Counted from the stretch's first letter, positions 8,529-19,421 are shown. The stretch is 64,000 bases of DNA from Pedobacter sp. HDW13 (GCF_011303555.1 NZ_CP049868.1:1116001-1180000); one strand, 5' to 3'. A program made the numbers and translations. Notes: generated by a model not told the origin, from the letters alone.

Positions 8529-8587
8529 ATTATTATTGTTGAAAGTTTTAATGTTTTAACGTTGCAATAACAGTTCCGTTAAAATTA

Positions 8588-8619
8588 AAGAGTTATAACG
8601 TTTTAACATTATAACTCTT
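8588..8619. other. AT-rich hairpin between adk and obg
   Basis: A perfect 11-base inverted repeat (8588-8598 with 8609-8619) encloses a 10-base spacer. On the plus strand it is followed by a T run near 8625-8631; on the minus strand the following T run is poor. It may be a weak processing or termination site between adk and obg. The assignment is tentative. Confidence 0.35.
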
Positions 8620-8683
8620 CTTATGTTTTTTATACTGCAGCACCGGAAAAATAATCCGGCACTTTGATTTGCTTTGCAGCTAT

Positions 8684-9273
8684 TTATTTTACTTCGATAC
8701 CGCTGCTGAACTGATCGATCACCTCGCAAAGATTGCTGTAAATCGTTTCAATTTCACCAATACCATTCACCTTACTTAGCTTACCTTGTTCTTCATAGTA
8801 AGGCAAAACATGGATGGTTTTATCGAAATATTCTGAAATCCGTTTTTTTAGTTTTTCAGCGTCATCATCCGGCCTGCCGCTTACTTTGTGGCGCTCAGCT
8901 ATACGCTTGGTCAATTCATCCTGATCAACATCTAAAGCAATAACACCTGCAATTTTGCTTCCTTTACGCTCTAAAAATAAATCAAGCTCTTTTGCTTGTG
9001 GAACAGTCCGTGGAAATCCGTCAAATACAAATCCTTTTGCATCAGGATTTTTATCCACCTCTTCTTCAAGCATGGCAATTGTAATTGCATCCGGAACCAA
9101 TTCTCCATCTGCCAGCAACTGACTTACTTTTTTTCCTAATTCGGTTTCGCCTTTAACGTGTGCTCTAAAAAGATCGCCTGTTGAAACGTGTACCAACTGA
9201 TATTTTGCAATCAGCTTTTCAGATTGGGTGCCTTTACCCGCCCCGGAGGGCCAAAGAGTACTAAATTAAGCAT
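8684..9273 (-). CDS. adk: adenylate kinase, one-base frame break in the P-loop
   Basis: Interconverts ATP + AMP and 2 ADP. The C-terminal 170 residues are intact: the AMP-binding stretch STGDLFRAH, FDGFPRTVPQA, and a short LID (RHKVSGRPDD) without a zinc site, as in 190-residue adenylate kinases. The N-terminus MLNLVLFGPPG is readable from the ATG at 9271-9273, but the frame breaks in the P-loop. The C run at 9241-9244 has four bases. Five would restore GPPGAGKGT and give a 196-residue protein. Because adk is essential, a missed base in the sequence is more likely than a true mutation. A TTG at 9196 could only give a P-loop-less fragment. Confidence 0.92.
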
Positions 9274-9712
9274 TCAGGTTGTTTAGGTTGTCTTCAAAAT
9301 TAAAAAAAGCCTTATTCCTATGGCTCTATCAAAAATAACGTACAGCTTAGTTTAATAATCAATTAAATAATGATGTACATTCGAGGCTGCAAATATATAA
9401 TTATTAATTTAGATGCCATTTATAATTGACAATTTATTTAAAAAAGAGCTGTTTTAATGACATTTCTCTTATTTCGCAAAGAATCTTGTGCCATATTTAT
9501 ATTTTACAGAATATTCTTTAGCGCTCAACCTCCATCTACCAAATAATCAGTTATACACTTAACTAAAAGTACGATTATAAACCTAGAAATCAGCATTTGC
9601 ACAGCAACGAATCCATCATTTTTTTATTTTACCCCAGTTCGATTTCAATTGTTGCAGTAATTGTCACCTCATTGGCAGAAAATAGCTGTTATAACCGCCG
9701 TTGTTTAGTTTA

Positions 9713-9853
9713 TTAGCTGCATACCTGGAGTTGTACCTCTGCATGGCGATAAAGATTTTGTTTTTTTAATAAGGCTGGATTTTGTTGATGTAACTGATCG
9801 ACCCATTGCTTAAAATCACTGAACTTTTGGATATTTTCCATCAGTCTATTCAT
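9713..9853 (-). pseudogene. possible gene remnant or small ORF, 46 codons
   Basis: The open frame begins MNRLMENIQKFSDFKQWVDQ and ends with a stop at 9713-9715. The composition (helical, Gln/Lys-rich) looks protein-like, and matching short pieces continue upstream in other frames. I recognise no family. It may be debris of a larger gene rather than a functional small protein. Confidence 0.25.
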
Positions 9854-9964
9854 CACTGTTAGGAGATATATTCATTAAGGCGGTGGTACCATAACCACCC
9901 GAGCTAAGATAATAATCCTGGCATCTGCTTCAGTTCCACAGCAAGTTTTCCATGATTCTGCCAG

Positions 9965-9995
9965 AAAAAAAATGCCCACCGATTATCGATGGGCA
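9965..9995 (-). terminator. terminator of the SusCD operon
   Basis: On the minus strand a stem (9973-9978 with 9990-9995, extended inward by TCGAT/ATCGG pairing) is followed by eight U residues (9965-9972). It sits 27 bases after the stop of the last lipoprotein gene. Confidence 0.85.
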
Positions 9996-10021
9996 AACTA
10001 ATACTAAACAAAAAATGAGCG

Positions 10022-10975
10022 TTAATACTTTAGTTGAATCGTAATATTCCAGGTTCCAGGTTCGTAAATCGCAAAATCGAACCAATAATTAAAGTATTTT
10101 CCGATAGCACTGCTGTTGTTGTACATATCTATTCGTTCAGACCAGACCGGAATTCCATTACCCGTTGGTAAACCACCAATAACCGGTATAGGAACTCCAG
10201 GTGTTTCAATCTCCAAACGGTCAGAAAACTCTGTATACTTATCTATTTTCTGAAGACCTAAATTATGCCAATCCTTTAAGTTTGGATTTGCTGCTGTACC
10301 ATAATCATAACCTAAAAGTGTTTTAGGGTCTATTGGGGTGCCATCCATCTTTAACGTTTTAACAATGAGCTTAGTAGGGCCAGTTGAAGCTGAAGTTTTT
10401 TCAATTTTAACATCAAGGCCACTTATTCCATCCACTCCCGAAAAGGCATAAGAATAAGGTCCCGCAGGTGTTGTATTTATTGTTAATGCATTCTTAATGA
10501 CAAGCTCGCCACCACTATTTTTAACTTTTATATCAAAAATATAACGCCCCTGAGGAAAAATAGTAGCATCCTTTGCTTCGGCATAAATAATAATTTGACC
10601 ATTGGTTGGATTAATATCTATTGCAGGCCTTTTAATAGGAACCCTGATCTTATTAATTTGATCCAACGAGGTCTCTAAACCAGTAGGTGTACCAGTCCAA
10701 TAATAGGTATCCACTTTATAATTCATTAACTCGGTAAATTCTTTACCATTTTCATCATGAATAGAGAGGATACTAGCTTCTATTGGTTTAGTGGATTCAT
10801 CTAAAGCTAAAGCTGCCGACATAATGATTCCCCGTCCGGTAACCACAGTTAAAGTTTTCGTAGTATATGCTATTGCCGGACTAATAAATCCAATCTTTTC
10901 GTCCTTCTTACATCCTATAAGTAGTGCTATTCCTATTACAAATAGCAAACAAGAACTCAAATAAATTCTTCTCAT
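10022..10975 (-). CDS. Sus-locus lipoprotein (possibly DUF5007)
   Basis: A 317-residue exported lipoprotein with lipobox LLIGC at Cys22. The rest is beta-rich with no membrane helix. It contains SGVDGISGLDVKI in the middle and a Trp/Tyr-rich C-terminus (YWFDFAIYEPGTW). It is the last gene of the SusC-SusD-fasciclin operon, so it is probably a surface-exposed component that binds or presents the nutrient. It resembles DUF5007-type proteins in size and position, but I cannot confirm the family from sequence alone. Confidence 0.7.
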   Translation of the reverse strand: MRRIYLSSCLLFVIGIALLIGCKKDEKIGFISPAIAYTTKTLTVVTGRGIIMSAALALDESTKPIEASILSIHDENGKEFTELMNYKVDTYYWTGTPTGLETSLDQINKIRVPIKRPAIDINPTNGQIIIYAEAKDATIFPQGRYIFDIKVKNSGGELVIKNALTINTTPAGPYSYAFSGVDGISGLDVKIEKTSASTGPTKLIVKTLKMDGTPIDPKTLLGYDYGTAANPNLKDWHNLGLQKIDKYTEFSDRLEIETPGVPIPVIGGLPTGNGIPVWSERIDMYNNSSAIGKYFNYWFDFAIYEPGTWNITIQLKY

Positions 10976-11019
10976 AATAATTTTCTATTAATTATCGTTA
11001 ATTCTAAAATATTTCAGTT

Positions 11020-11670
11020 TTAACCCCCACCAAAATTCGCACCATCACCTAAAACATGTAAAATGGCATTTGCGGTCACTAAATTATGGGTTTGCATACC
11101 GGCTGTATAATTGATAGAATCTTTAAGTTTTATTTTTCGATGCTCATAAATCATATAATCTGCACTAGTTCTCACCGAACTACCTGGATTGGTAATACCA
11201 CTAACACCGTAAATAATTAAACTATCTGTGTTATAGTCTTTATAAGCCTTATTCTTATCGGAAACAGCGCGGTCTAAAGAAACCTGATCATTCACTAGAA
11301 TAAATCTCTTCAATAACATAGTTAAAGTGTCTACACCAATTTTACTCAATGGCCTGGGTGCCTGCTTATCGGAAGGTAAGAACCTACGTTGAAACCTCAT
11401 CACTGCTGAATTCGGACACGCATAAAATGTAATATTAGATTGATTCACAAGTGCTTTCCCATTTGTCAGGTTGATGATTTTAACTAATGAATCGAACATA
11501 TGATTTTGTCTGCTCGCCAAAAAATCATAGGTGGACATATTTTTTTCAAGATCTGATTGCCTTGATATTCCACCATCATTAAAATAATCTTTCTTTTGGC
11601 ATGAAGCAATTGCGAAACATAAAATGCCAATAGCAATTATGAATTTCGTTTTTGATATATAATTTTTCAT
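11020..11670 (-). CDS. fasciclin-domain lipoprotein
   Basis: A 216-residue lipoprotein (Cys24 after FAIAS). Residues 35-210 fit one fasciclin domain: the H1-like stretch ITFYACPNSAVMRF and the terminal H2-like stretch HNLVTANAILHVLGDG. Fasciclin proteins mediate adhesion and often accompany SusCD pairs in Bacteroidota. The gene lies 25 bases after susD and 44 bases before the last lipoprotein, inside one transcription unit. The substrate is not evident. Confidence 0.8.
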   Translation of the reverse strand: MKNYISKTKFIIAIGILCFAIASCQKKDYFNDGGISRQSDLEKNMSTYDFLASRQNHMFDSLVKIINLTNGKALVNQSNITFYACPNSAVMRFQRRFLPSDKQAPRPLSKIGVDTLTMLLKRFILVNDQVSLDRAVSDKNKAYKDYNTDSLIIYGVSGITNPGSSVRTSADYMIYEHRKIKLKDSINYTAGMQTHNLVTANAILHVLGDGANFGGG

Positions 11671-11695
11671 ACTAATTTTAAATAAAATTTAACAA

Positions 11696-13150
11696 TTACT
11701 GCCAGAAGGTATTTTGGGTGATTACATATCCACTTTGGGATATTATCGTCTGATTGATTGGCAGCAGCCATGCACCTTTCGTATACCAATCTGCCTGAGT
11801 TATCTTGGAATAAGCCGCAAGTTTTCTGGTTCTAACGTAGTCAAAAAATGTTTGTCCCTCGCCTAGCAACTCTTTTCTACGCTCAAGCAAAATGGTATCC
11901 TGAAGACTGCCTCCACTTGTATATTCCCTTGCCTTTGCTCTTGCCCTTACCTTATTTAACCAGATTATAGCATCTCCAGGTCTATTTACTTGTGTACTTG
12001 CTAAAGCCTCTGCCCTTAGCAACATAATATCGGCCAAGCGGGTAATGATAATGTTTGATTCATTGATATTTTGAGAGGAGGTATCACCTTGAACCTGTAA
12101 AGTTCTGTACTTGCCTAAGTAAGGACGGGAAGGATCAAAGTTTTTAACCGAATTAGTTAACCACGTAGATTTACGTCCATCTTTTGCATTAGCTGGAAAC
12201 ATTTGTGTTAACAATGCTGGAGGTGGGCATAGCAGAAACTTTTCTGTTCCGCCGCCGCCGTCAGACTGATCGGTGTACCATGGTCTTCCTAAAGTACGAT
12301 TGTATACTTTATTTTTTTGCACTTCTTTTAATGTAGCATCAAAATTTAATTCAAAAATACCTTCTTGAGATTTTCCGATAAATATTTTTAACAATTGGGA
12401 GGTATCGGTAACAAGGCTATACTGTCCATTGTTAATAACACTATCGCAAAGTTTTTCTGCACCAGGATAATCTTGAACCCAAGCCAAAACATGGGCTTTT
12501 ATTGCCCAAGCTGCACCTTTGGTTGCCCTCACTGCCCGATCTCCAACAGAATATGAGGGTGCCAGATTGGCAATTGCTACATCTAAATCCTTTTTTATCT
12601 GATCAAAAACCTGCGTCTGTGGCATCCTTGCAATATTATCAATATTCACCGCGCTAAGGTTAACTGGAACATCTCCCCAAAGGCGAGTAAGATAAAAATA
12701 GCTCAATCCTCTTAAAAAGCATGCCTCACCCAAACTCCGGCGTCTAGCAGTCTCATCATAATTTTGAATTGTAGGTATCTTCTCCAACACTAGATTACAT
12801 TGTGCGATAACTCTATAAAATCCGCTCCAATCTCCACCACCATTATTTAATAGCGGTGCAATGGTATTGGTCGCAATTAAAGTTTCCGGCCTGGTGTTGC
12901 TAGACTGACTATAGCTTTCGAATGTATTTGCGCGCACATCACTAAATAAAAACACTTTATCTGGCACCACTACGCGTAAAAACGAATACGCAGCAGCAAT
13001 AGCTTTATCCACATCGGCCGCGGTTTGAATTGCGTTATCAGCCGTAGGCACTTGCACCACATCGGGATTGAGTACTTTTTGACACGAAAAGAGAAGTAAA
13101 CCGCATATTAAAAATAGGCTTGCTATTTTAGTTAATTTATTTTTTTTCAT
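11696..13150 (-). CDS. SusD/RagB family outer-membrane lipoprotein
   Basis: A 484-residue SusD-like surface lipoprotein that caps the SusC transporter and binds the ligand. The lipobox LLFSC is at Cys23. Typical TPR-like pieces are LGEACFLRGLSYFYLTRLWGDVP near residue 145 and the C-terminal RAEALASTQ, LNKVRARAKA and RRKELLGEGQTFFDYVRT. I chose the ATG at 13148-13150 (MKKNKL), four bases after the susC stop. An in-frame ATG five codons upstream would overlap susC. The length is normal for the family. Confidence 0.95.
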   Translation of the reverse strand: MKKNKLTKIASLFLICGLLLFSCQKVLNPDVVQVPTADNAIQTAADVDKAIAAAYSFLRVVVPDKVFLFSDVRANTFESYSQSSNTRPETLIATNTIAPLLNNGGGDWSGFYRVIAQCNLVLEKIPTIQNYDETARRRSLGEACFLRGLSYFYLTRLWGDVPVNLSAVNIDNIARMPQTQVFDQIKKDLDVAIANLAPSYSVGDRAVRATKGAAWAIKAHVLAWVQDYPGAEKLCDSVINNGQYSLVTDTSQLLKIFIGKSQEGIFELNFDATLKEVQKNKVYNRTLGRPWYTDQSDGGGGTEKFLLCPPPALLTQMFPANAKDGRKSTWLTNSVKNFDPSRPYLGKYRTLQVQGDTSSQNINESNIIITRLADIMLLRAEALASTQVNRPGDAIIWLNKVRARAKAREYTSGGSLQDTILLERRKELLGEGQTFFDYVRTRKLAAYSKITQADWYTKGAWLLPINQTIISQSGYVITQNTFWQ

Positions 13151-13154
13151 GAGA

Positions 13155-16100
13155 TTAAAATTCAAAATTGAAACCTAAATTAAATTTCTTTGGCACAGGG
13201 TATCCATTACCAATATCGTAGCCAAAATTATCTACGTTTTCTGGGTCAACGCCAGAATACTTTGTTATAAGGAAAACGTTCTCCAATCCACCAAAAACAC
13301 GTAATCTTCTAATTTTAGCTTTTTGCAAAAACTTAGGTGAAAAATCGTATCCAAATGTTACATTGCTCAACCTTACAAAGCTTCCATCCTCTAAAAACAA
13401 CGAGGTATTGGTTTCATAATTACCAATAAAATCATAGCTTGAGAATAGATAATAACGCCAAGGGTTTAACACGGGGTATTTCGCATTGGTATGAGTTGGG
13501 GTCCATACATCTAAATTGGAAACATCTAGCAAATTGCGTTGCCCCCGGGATAATTTACATTATTACTGGCTGTCCAGCTTACCGACTGAATTCGATCTGC
13601 CAGCACTTTATTATATACTTTGTTCCCTATTGAGTAATTTAACAGGAAGCTAAATTGAAATGATGAGTTATTTTTTAGACGAAAAGAAATCGTATTTGAA
13701 AAACTTCCGGTAACCTTGGGATTAGGGTCTCCCATGTAAACCCGATCACTATTTCCAGACCCATCAATTCTGCCATCTCCATCTACATCAAGCAAATATA
13801 TATCTCCTGCATGATAGGGATCCTGAGATGCAAAAGGACCTACTGGCCGCAATTTAGCACCTGTATAAGGATTAATTGGCACAGACGCCTCATCAGGAAA
13901 GACACCAAGATATTTCAATAGATAAAAACCATTTAATGGCTTACCAATTTGTAAATATGGCTGCCCAATGGCATAACCTGATCTGGAAATACTTCTTCCA
14001 AAATCTGGAAGTTTGGTTAATTGATTTTTATTTGTTGTGGCGATTAATGTCATGCTGTATTGCAACCTCTTCGCAGGTGCTGTCAAATAGCCTGTAATGC
14101 CAGCTTCAAAACCTGTATTCAATACCGCCCCGCTATTAACACTCTTTTGAGTATATCCACTTGTGCTATTTAAAGGAGTTGTAAACAAGAATCCGTCTTT
14201 TGCTTTATGATAATAATCAAAAGTTGCAGTTAACCTGCTATTAAAAAACTCCAAATCTAAACCTACACCGTAGTCTTTTGAGGTTTGCCAAGTTAAATCA
14301 GGAATTTGCAAACCATTTGCCCCTGAATAATTTGGTGCCAATATTGGCGATCCATTATAGGTTCCGAGAGCACCGCTACCCGCCCCGGTGTTATATGCAC
14401 CTAAAGCCAAGTAGTTATCCTGATATTGCTGTCCTGCAGTTCCAATACTAGCTCTTAACTTACCGAAGTTAAACCAGCTACCCACATGATTTGCAAAGAA
14501 ATTTTCTTTGGTAAAAACCCATGCTGCAGAGGCCGACAGAAAAGACCCCCACTGTTTATCTTTACCAAATTTGGATGAACCATCTCTCCTAATTACTCCC
14601 TGAAAAATATATTTCTTTTTAAAATCGTAAGAGAGCCTTGAGTAATAAGATAATAGTCCGTAAGTGATATTATTTGTCTGTAAAGTAATATCTGATTGGG
14701 AATAACCTTGAATAACTTGCTGAGCATCGTTTGGTCCATTCACCCCAGCACCAAAAATATTATCGTTAGTGTTTGTGTTAATTGTATTACCAACCAAGAA
14801 ATCAAAGGTATGTGCATTTGCAAAAGTATGGTGTAATCTGATATTGGTTTCACTTAACAAATCCAGGGTTTCCTGCGAATAATATGAGGCTGATGCTTTA
14901 CCGTTTAAATTTGCTGCCGAAGGGTTGAAATTTCTTGTACGATAGAACTGATAGCGAGCTGAACCTCTGGAAGATACATTAAGATAATCAGTTACATCGA
15001 AACTTCCTTCTAACTGCGCTGAGAGATTTCTGGTTAGATCAATATTCACACCTTTGTTGTAAGACTGTAAAAACGCATCATAGTAACCTGAATTAGGTCC
15101 AGGAGCAAATGAAGAAGAAAAGTTATTCCCAACTACTGCAGCATTGAATGTATCTCCACGACGCTGACCTGCATCCTGCTGATTAACATTTACCCTACCT
15201 GTAAAAGTTAGTTTTTTGGTTGGGTTGAAAATGCCTTGATATGTTAATGAATAACGTTTGTAACCAGAATTTAACACAACACCTTTTTCATTATAATAAT
15301 CCGCACCTAAACGGTAACTGGCATTTTCGGTTGCGCCACTAATGCCAAGGTTAATGTTATACAATGTTGCATTTCTAAAATAGAGCTCTTGCCAGTTGGT
15401 AGAATTGTTGTAGAAGCTGTTTAAACTGTCTGTTAATTCAATTGGTGGGCTGGAAGTTCCACCACCTACTTTCGAACTTTGATAGGAATTAAATAAGTAT
15501 AATTTAAAATTTCGCTCTGCTGCTCCGCCATACGTAGCTCTAAGCTGAGGCGGTGTGCTACCCCCAAATTGTGTGTTTAAAGTTACAACAGGCTTACCTG
15601 CCTTTCCACGTTTTGTGGTGATGATAATTACTCCATTTGCCCCCCTTGAACCATAGATTGCTGTTGCAGCCGCATCTTTTAATACATCTACGCTCTCAAC
15701 ATCAAACGGGTTTAACCCCCTAAAACACTTGAAATAGCTTGTCTGGGATTTGAAGGATTGAAAGAATCCTGATCTAATGGTACCCCATCAATAATAAATA
15801 AGGGTGTACTTACTACATTTGAATTCGCTGAACTAGAAAAATCTGACAATCCCCTTATAGAGATATTGCTTCGTCCACCCGGTTGACCGGAATTGTTTTG
15901 AACGATTAATCCTGGAGCAAGACCTTGCAGTAAGCTTTCGATAGAACCACTTGGTCTGTTTTGTAATTTTTCTCCATCAACGTGACTAATAGAACTTGGA
16001 TTATTGTGCTTATCTTGTTTGCCATAACCAATAACAACCACATCAGTCAGATCTGATTCGTCCCCTTCCAGAACAATTTTTAAATTTTGTGACCCTTTTA

Positions 16101-16680
16101 CAGATACTTCTTTTCTTTTATAGCCAATGTAAGTTAAAATCAGTACGTCACCGTCTTCAGCATCTATGCTGAATTCTCCATTTGAATCGCTAATTTTCGT
16201 TGTATTTTTGTCCTTTACTCTAACTGTTACCCCAGGTAAAGGTAAGCCCTTAATATCAACGACTCTTCCTTTGATAAGTTTGAACTGAATGCCACCCAAT
16301 GGAGATTCCTCTTCACGTTTTCTTACAACTATGGTGTTCTGATTAACCACGAATGTTAGCGGCTGGCCCTCAAAGCACTTTTCCAGTACAGAAATTAAAG
16401 GTTCATTTGTTACAGTAAGTGAAACTGGCTTGGTTTGTTTTATTAGCCGCGGACTATATAAAAATGTATATCCACTTTGCTTTTTAATTTTAATTAAAAG
16501 CTGCTCTACTGAGGCATTTTTTTCAGCTAATGTGATATTTTGGGCAAATCCATTTGCACTGACCTGTAAAAATGCAGCAATCATTATCACAACGGTCAAT
16601 TTTACGCGCATGATGATCTGTTTTTTATTATACAGCCGACTATTTTCATAGCGCGGCCAGCAATGAATATTTTTATTCAT
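13155..16680 (-). CDS. SusC/RagA TonB-dependent receptor, frame broken twice
   Basis: An outer-membrane TonB-dependent importer. Read as one gene it encodes about 1175 residues. It has a signal region, a STN domain (about 30-110), a CarboxypepD_reg-like domain ([15 protein letters not shown]), a plug ([38 protein letters not shown]) and a beta-barrel ending GFNFEF. The frame breaks at 15716-15720 and 13542-13546. Both are runs of five C (G on the coding strand) where six would restore a continuous family-like reading. The STN domain and the neighbouring FecR/sigma pair predict transcriptional signalling. The start MNKNIHCW at 16678-16680 is typical of this class. Confidence 0.92.
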
Positions 16681-16881
16681 ACTTTTGTTTAGTTTGGATT
16701 GATAATAAATGTTCTTAGAAAATTCATTTGGTTTAGGTCCAGACAAAATCGACCGCGGAGGTGGTTGCGACATCTCCCGGTTTTTTATCCAGATAACCTT
16801 TAAGTGGTGCGTTGTTATCTCTTCATATGATTTAGTTTAGTTTGTTGATTTGATTATTTATTTAGTTTTCATAGGAAGATA

Positions 16882-18096
16882 TCAATTCGCAAATACGGTG
16901 AGCTTTCGCCCATCTAGTTTAAAATGCACCAGACCAGTTAATTCCAGTGTTTTAATAATTTCAGAAACATTTTTATAGCGTGTTACTGAACCCGCAAAAT
17001 CTATATTACTAATGTTATTCTCATAAATCACTTCCAGATCATACCAACGCGCTATTTTACGCATTACCGTTTCGGCACTTTCATCATTAAAAACAAAAAA
17101 GCCGTCTTTCCAAGCTGCAACCTCATTCACATCGACATTTTTAACCTTTAAAGTATATTCATTAAACTGTGATTGCTGTCCGGGAAGTAAAACAACCGTT
17201 CTTTTATTAATTAATGAGCGAACCCTTACACTTCCCTCCAATAAGGAGGTCTTCGTAAGAGCTTCCTCTTCATAGCTATTGATATTAAAATGCGTACCCA
17301 GAACTTCAACAATCTGTCCTCTGGTTTGTACCCTAAATGGTTTCTCAGTATCCCTAGCCACCTCAAAATAACCTTCACCGATTAGTTCTACCCTTCTTTC
17401 ACCACTATCAAAATTCACTGGGTATCTTAACGAAGATCCTGCATTTAGCCACACACTTGTTCCATCAGGAAGATTTACCCGATACTGCCCTCCTAAAGGC
17501 GTCTGTATAGTATTATACAGCCCGGGCTTATTCAGTTCGCTACTACCCACCATATTGTAAACCAACTGGCCATCCTGTTTCTTAATAATTTTAATCCCTT
17601 CTTGATTGGCAACAACCCCTCCAGTATGTACATCATTGAGGTTTACTTTTGTTCCATCACTAAGTATTAATATCGCCTTATTTCCCCCAGGTTTAATATC
17701 ATTTAAAACCAGACTCCGCCTTACCTGCTTATCAAATGGCCTATTGCTACTGGTGTAATAGTAAAATAAACCTGCCGACAAAATCAAAAATAAAGAAGCA
17801 GCAATTGCCCATGCCATCTTAAAACTCTTCTTATAAGACTTTGGTTCTTTTATTGGAAATGGGATTACAGGCCTTTCAATATGATTTAAACCATCCTCGA
17901 TTCTTGAAATTAATCCAGCATCTACAACTGAATGATCATTTCTTTGTTCCAGCATTTCCTCCCACCAATACAAAACTATAAGTAATTCAGATCTATCGGC
18001 GCGATCAAGCAACTCCGCTAAAGCATCTTGCTGTTGCTTTGTAAAGTTCCCTGATAAGCTTAACTCTAATAACTGCTTTACTTCCTCCAAATTCAT
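16882..18096 (-). CDS. FecR-type anti-sigma factor
   Basis: A 404-residue single-pass membrane protein. The cytoplasmic N-terminal part (1-90) is followed by a membrane helix near residues 95-115 and the periplasmic FecR domain. Motifs include LPDGTSVWLNAGSSLRYP, VELIGEGYFEVA and VLGTHFNI. A C-terminal DUF4974-like segment follows (AWKDGFFVFNDES). It senses the STN domain of the SusC receptor and controls the sigma factor encoded just upstream. I start at the ATG at 18094-18096 (MNLEEVKQ). The longer frame to 18189 reads into the intergenic region. Confidence 0.94.
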   Translation of the reverse strand: MNLEEVKQLLELSLSGNFTKQQQDALAELLDRADRSELLIVLYWWEEMLEQRNDHSVVDAGLISRIEDGLNHIERPVIPFPIKEPKSYKKSFKMAWAIAASLFLILSAGLFYYYTSSNRPFDKQVRRSLVLNDIKPGGNKAILILSDGTKVNLNDVHTGGVVANQEGIKIIKKQDGQLVYNMVGSSELNKPGLYNTIQTPLGGQYRVNLPDGTSVWLNAGSSLRYPVNFDSGERRVELIGEGYFEVARDTEKPFRVQTRGQIVEVLGTHFNINSYEEEALTKTSLLEGSVRVRSLINKRTVVLLPGQQSQFNEYTLKVKNVDVNEVAAWKDGFFVFNDESAETVMRKIARWYDLEVIYENNISNIDFAGSVTRYKNVSEIIKTLELTGLVHFKLDGRKLTVFAN

Positions 18097-18161
18097 GATT
18101 ATAATCCGATTTAATAGTAAGACAGGAAGAGCTGGGGATTGGACACCCCTGGACAAAAAAA

Positions 18162-18776
18162 TTAATGTAAAATTTTGGTAGTAATACAAACAGCAATAAA
18201 TGCAGTGAGATCTGCATGAATTTTAAGGTACTCTTTTAAATATTTTGTAGCGGCATACAGTTGCTTTTTAACCATTGATTTGGAAATGTTCAATCTTGCC
18301 GCAATTTCATCCTGGGAAAGTTCTTCCCGAATACTCATTTCAAAGACATGTTTGCGCTTGGGTGGAAGTGCATTTATAGCGCGTTGAATAATTTCGTTAT
18401 ATTGAGCATAAATGAAATTGTCATCAGTATTATTTGCGACGAGATCGCGGTGATGAAAAATATAATCAATAGCTTTTTGTCTAACCTTGCTATGCTCGTG
18501 CACATTAACCAATTTGTTCCTGGCCATGGTGTACAAATAGCTATTGAAAGATTTTATTGTTGACAAATCTTCCTTCCTTTCCCATATTTTCATAAACATA
18601 TCGTGAAGAATCTCTTCAGTATCCTCTTTTGAATAATGAACAAATGGGCAAACATATTGATACAATTTTGGAAGATAAAAAACATAGAGCTTTGTAAAAG
18701 CAATGCGACAGCCAAAAGAAGCTTCCTGCAGCAACAAATTTTCCCCTACCAGTGCGTTTACACCCTTGCCTTTCAT
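18162..18776 (-). CDS. ECF sigma factor (FecI-like)
   Basis: A 204-residue RNA polymerase sigma-70 family protein of the extracytoplasmic-function class. Region 2 is seen at KLYQYVCPFVHYSKEDTEEI and the SFNSYLYTMARNKLV stretch. Region 4 is ALPPKRKHVFEMSIREELSQ followed by the helix-turn-helix EIAARLNISKSMVKKQL. It heads the sigma-FecR-SusC-SusD locus on the minus strand, 65 bases from fecR, and should direct transcription of the receptor operon. Confidence 0.94.
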   Translation of the reverse strand: MKGKGVNALVGENLLLQEASFGCRIAFTKLYVFYLPKLYQYVCPFVHYSKEDTEEILHDMFMKIWERKEDLSTIKSFNSYLYTMARNKLVNVHEHSKVRQKAIDYIFHHRDLVANNTDDNFIYAQYNEIIQRAINALPPKRKHVFEMSIREELSQDEIAARLNISKSMVKKQLYAATKYLKEYLKIHADLTAFIAVCITTKILH

Positions 18777-18870
18777 TCTAAGCTTTATATTTTATTTGTT
18801 TACACAATCAAACATAATAATTTAATGTAACATTAATATAGCTGATCCCATAAAATATATTTATATCAGG

Positions 18871-19421
18871 ATTGAATCAAGAATATTGGTTTCTTCTGAA
18901 AACGTGTTTGATAATAACTTGTAGAAATATGGGATACTACCTCCAAATGAGCGTATTCGTTTATCTTTTGGATATGGTCTAGGAAGCACAAAACATAAAG
19001 GAGAGTTCTTAAAAGACATATCTGCGATGGCCAACGGACAGGCAGATGAGGACAAATACATCATCATTGGCATCGCTGAGAGTGGCGGGACCGCCGAAAA
19101 CTTTATTGCCATTGACGAACTAATCAGTGAAGCAGATTATCAGCAGTTTCTCAATAGCTACATCGAGCCAAACATCAATTTCAATATCGTTCGTTTTCGT
19201 ACCAGAATCATCAGCTTACCTATTTCACGATATATGGTAACACGGAACGACCTTATCTCTTCAAAAAAGATTTTTTCATGGCTCAAAGTGAAAAATCATT
19301 CGGCTTTAGGACTGGTGATGGATACATTCGTCTGGGAAGCAGCACAAAAAAATGGAAAGGAAAGATTTCGAACGCATCTATAAATCTCGGCTTGATTCAC
19401 CCGACAAGAAAGATTTCATAG
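18871..19421 (+). pseudogene. decayed AlbA_2-domain (Schlafen-like) gene
   Basis: A reading frame with KGEFLKDISAMANGQADEDK then YIIIGIAESGG matches the AlbA_2 DNA-binding pattern (disAmAN...iiiGi). It is broken by an in-frame stop near 18927 and by a one-base shift near 19200. After the shift the plausible protein continues as YQNHQLTYFTIYGNTERPYL, then FKKDFF and GDGYIRLGSS, to a stop at 19419-19421. It is a remnant of a gene that would normally be longer, probably accessory or defence-related. Family assignment is by motif only. Confidence 0.55.

Larger units (their letters stand above)
9274..10021. other. 748-base gene-poor region
   Basis: This stretch has no convincing gene. It contains the Sus-operon terminator at its right end and a possible 46-codon remnant on the minus strand (9713-9853). 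Scattered short minus-strand reading pieces around 9870-9960 suggest a decayed coding sequence. No RNA gene or palindromic repeat was recognised. Confidence 0.5.

Noticed and set aside
8684..9196. Short adk starting at TTG 9196
   Set aside because: It would lack the P-loop and could not bind ATP. The full gene with one corrected base is more plausible.
15640..15645. Six-C run as another frame-break site
   Set aside because: The reading SRGANGVII continues correctly across it, so the run is intact.
13155..16680. susC as a pseudogene or as three separate genes
   Set aside because: Both breaks are single-base shortages in G runs and the rest is intact and family-like. A sequence error explains it more simply.
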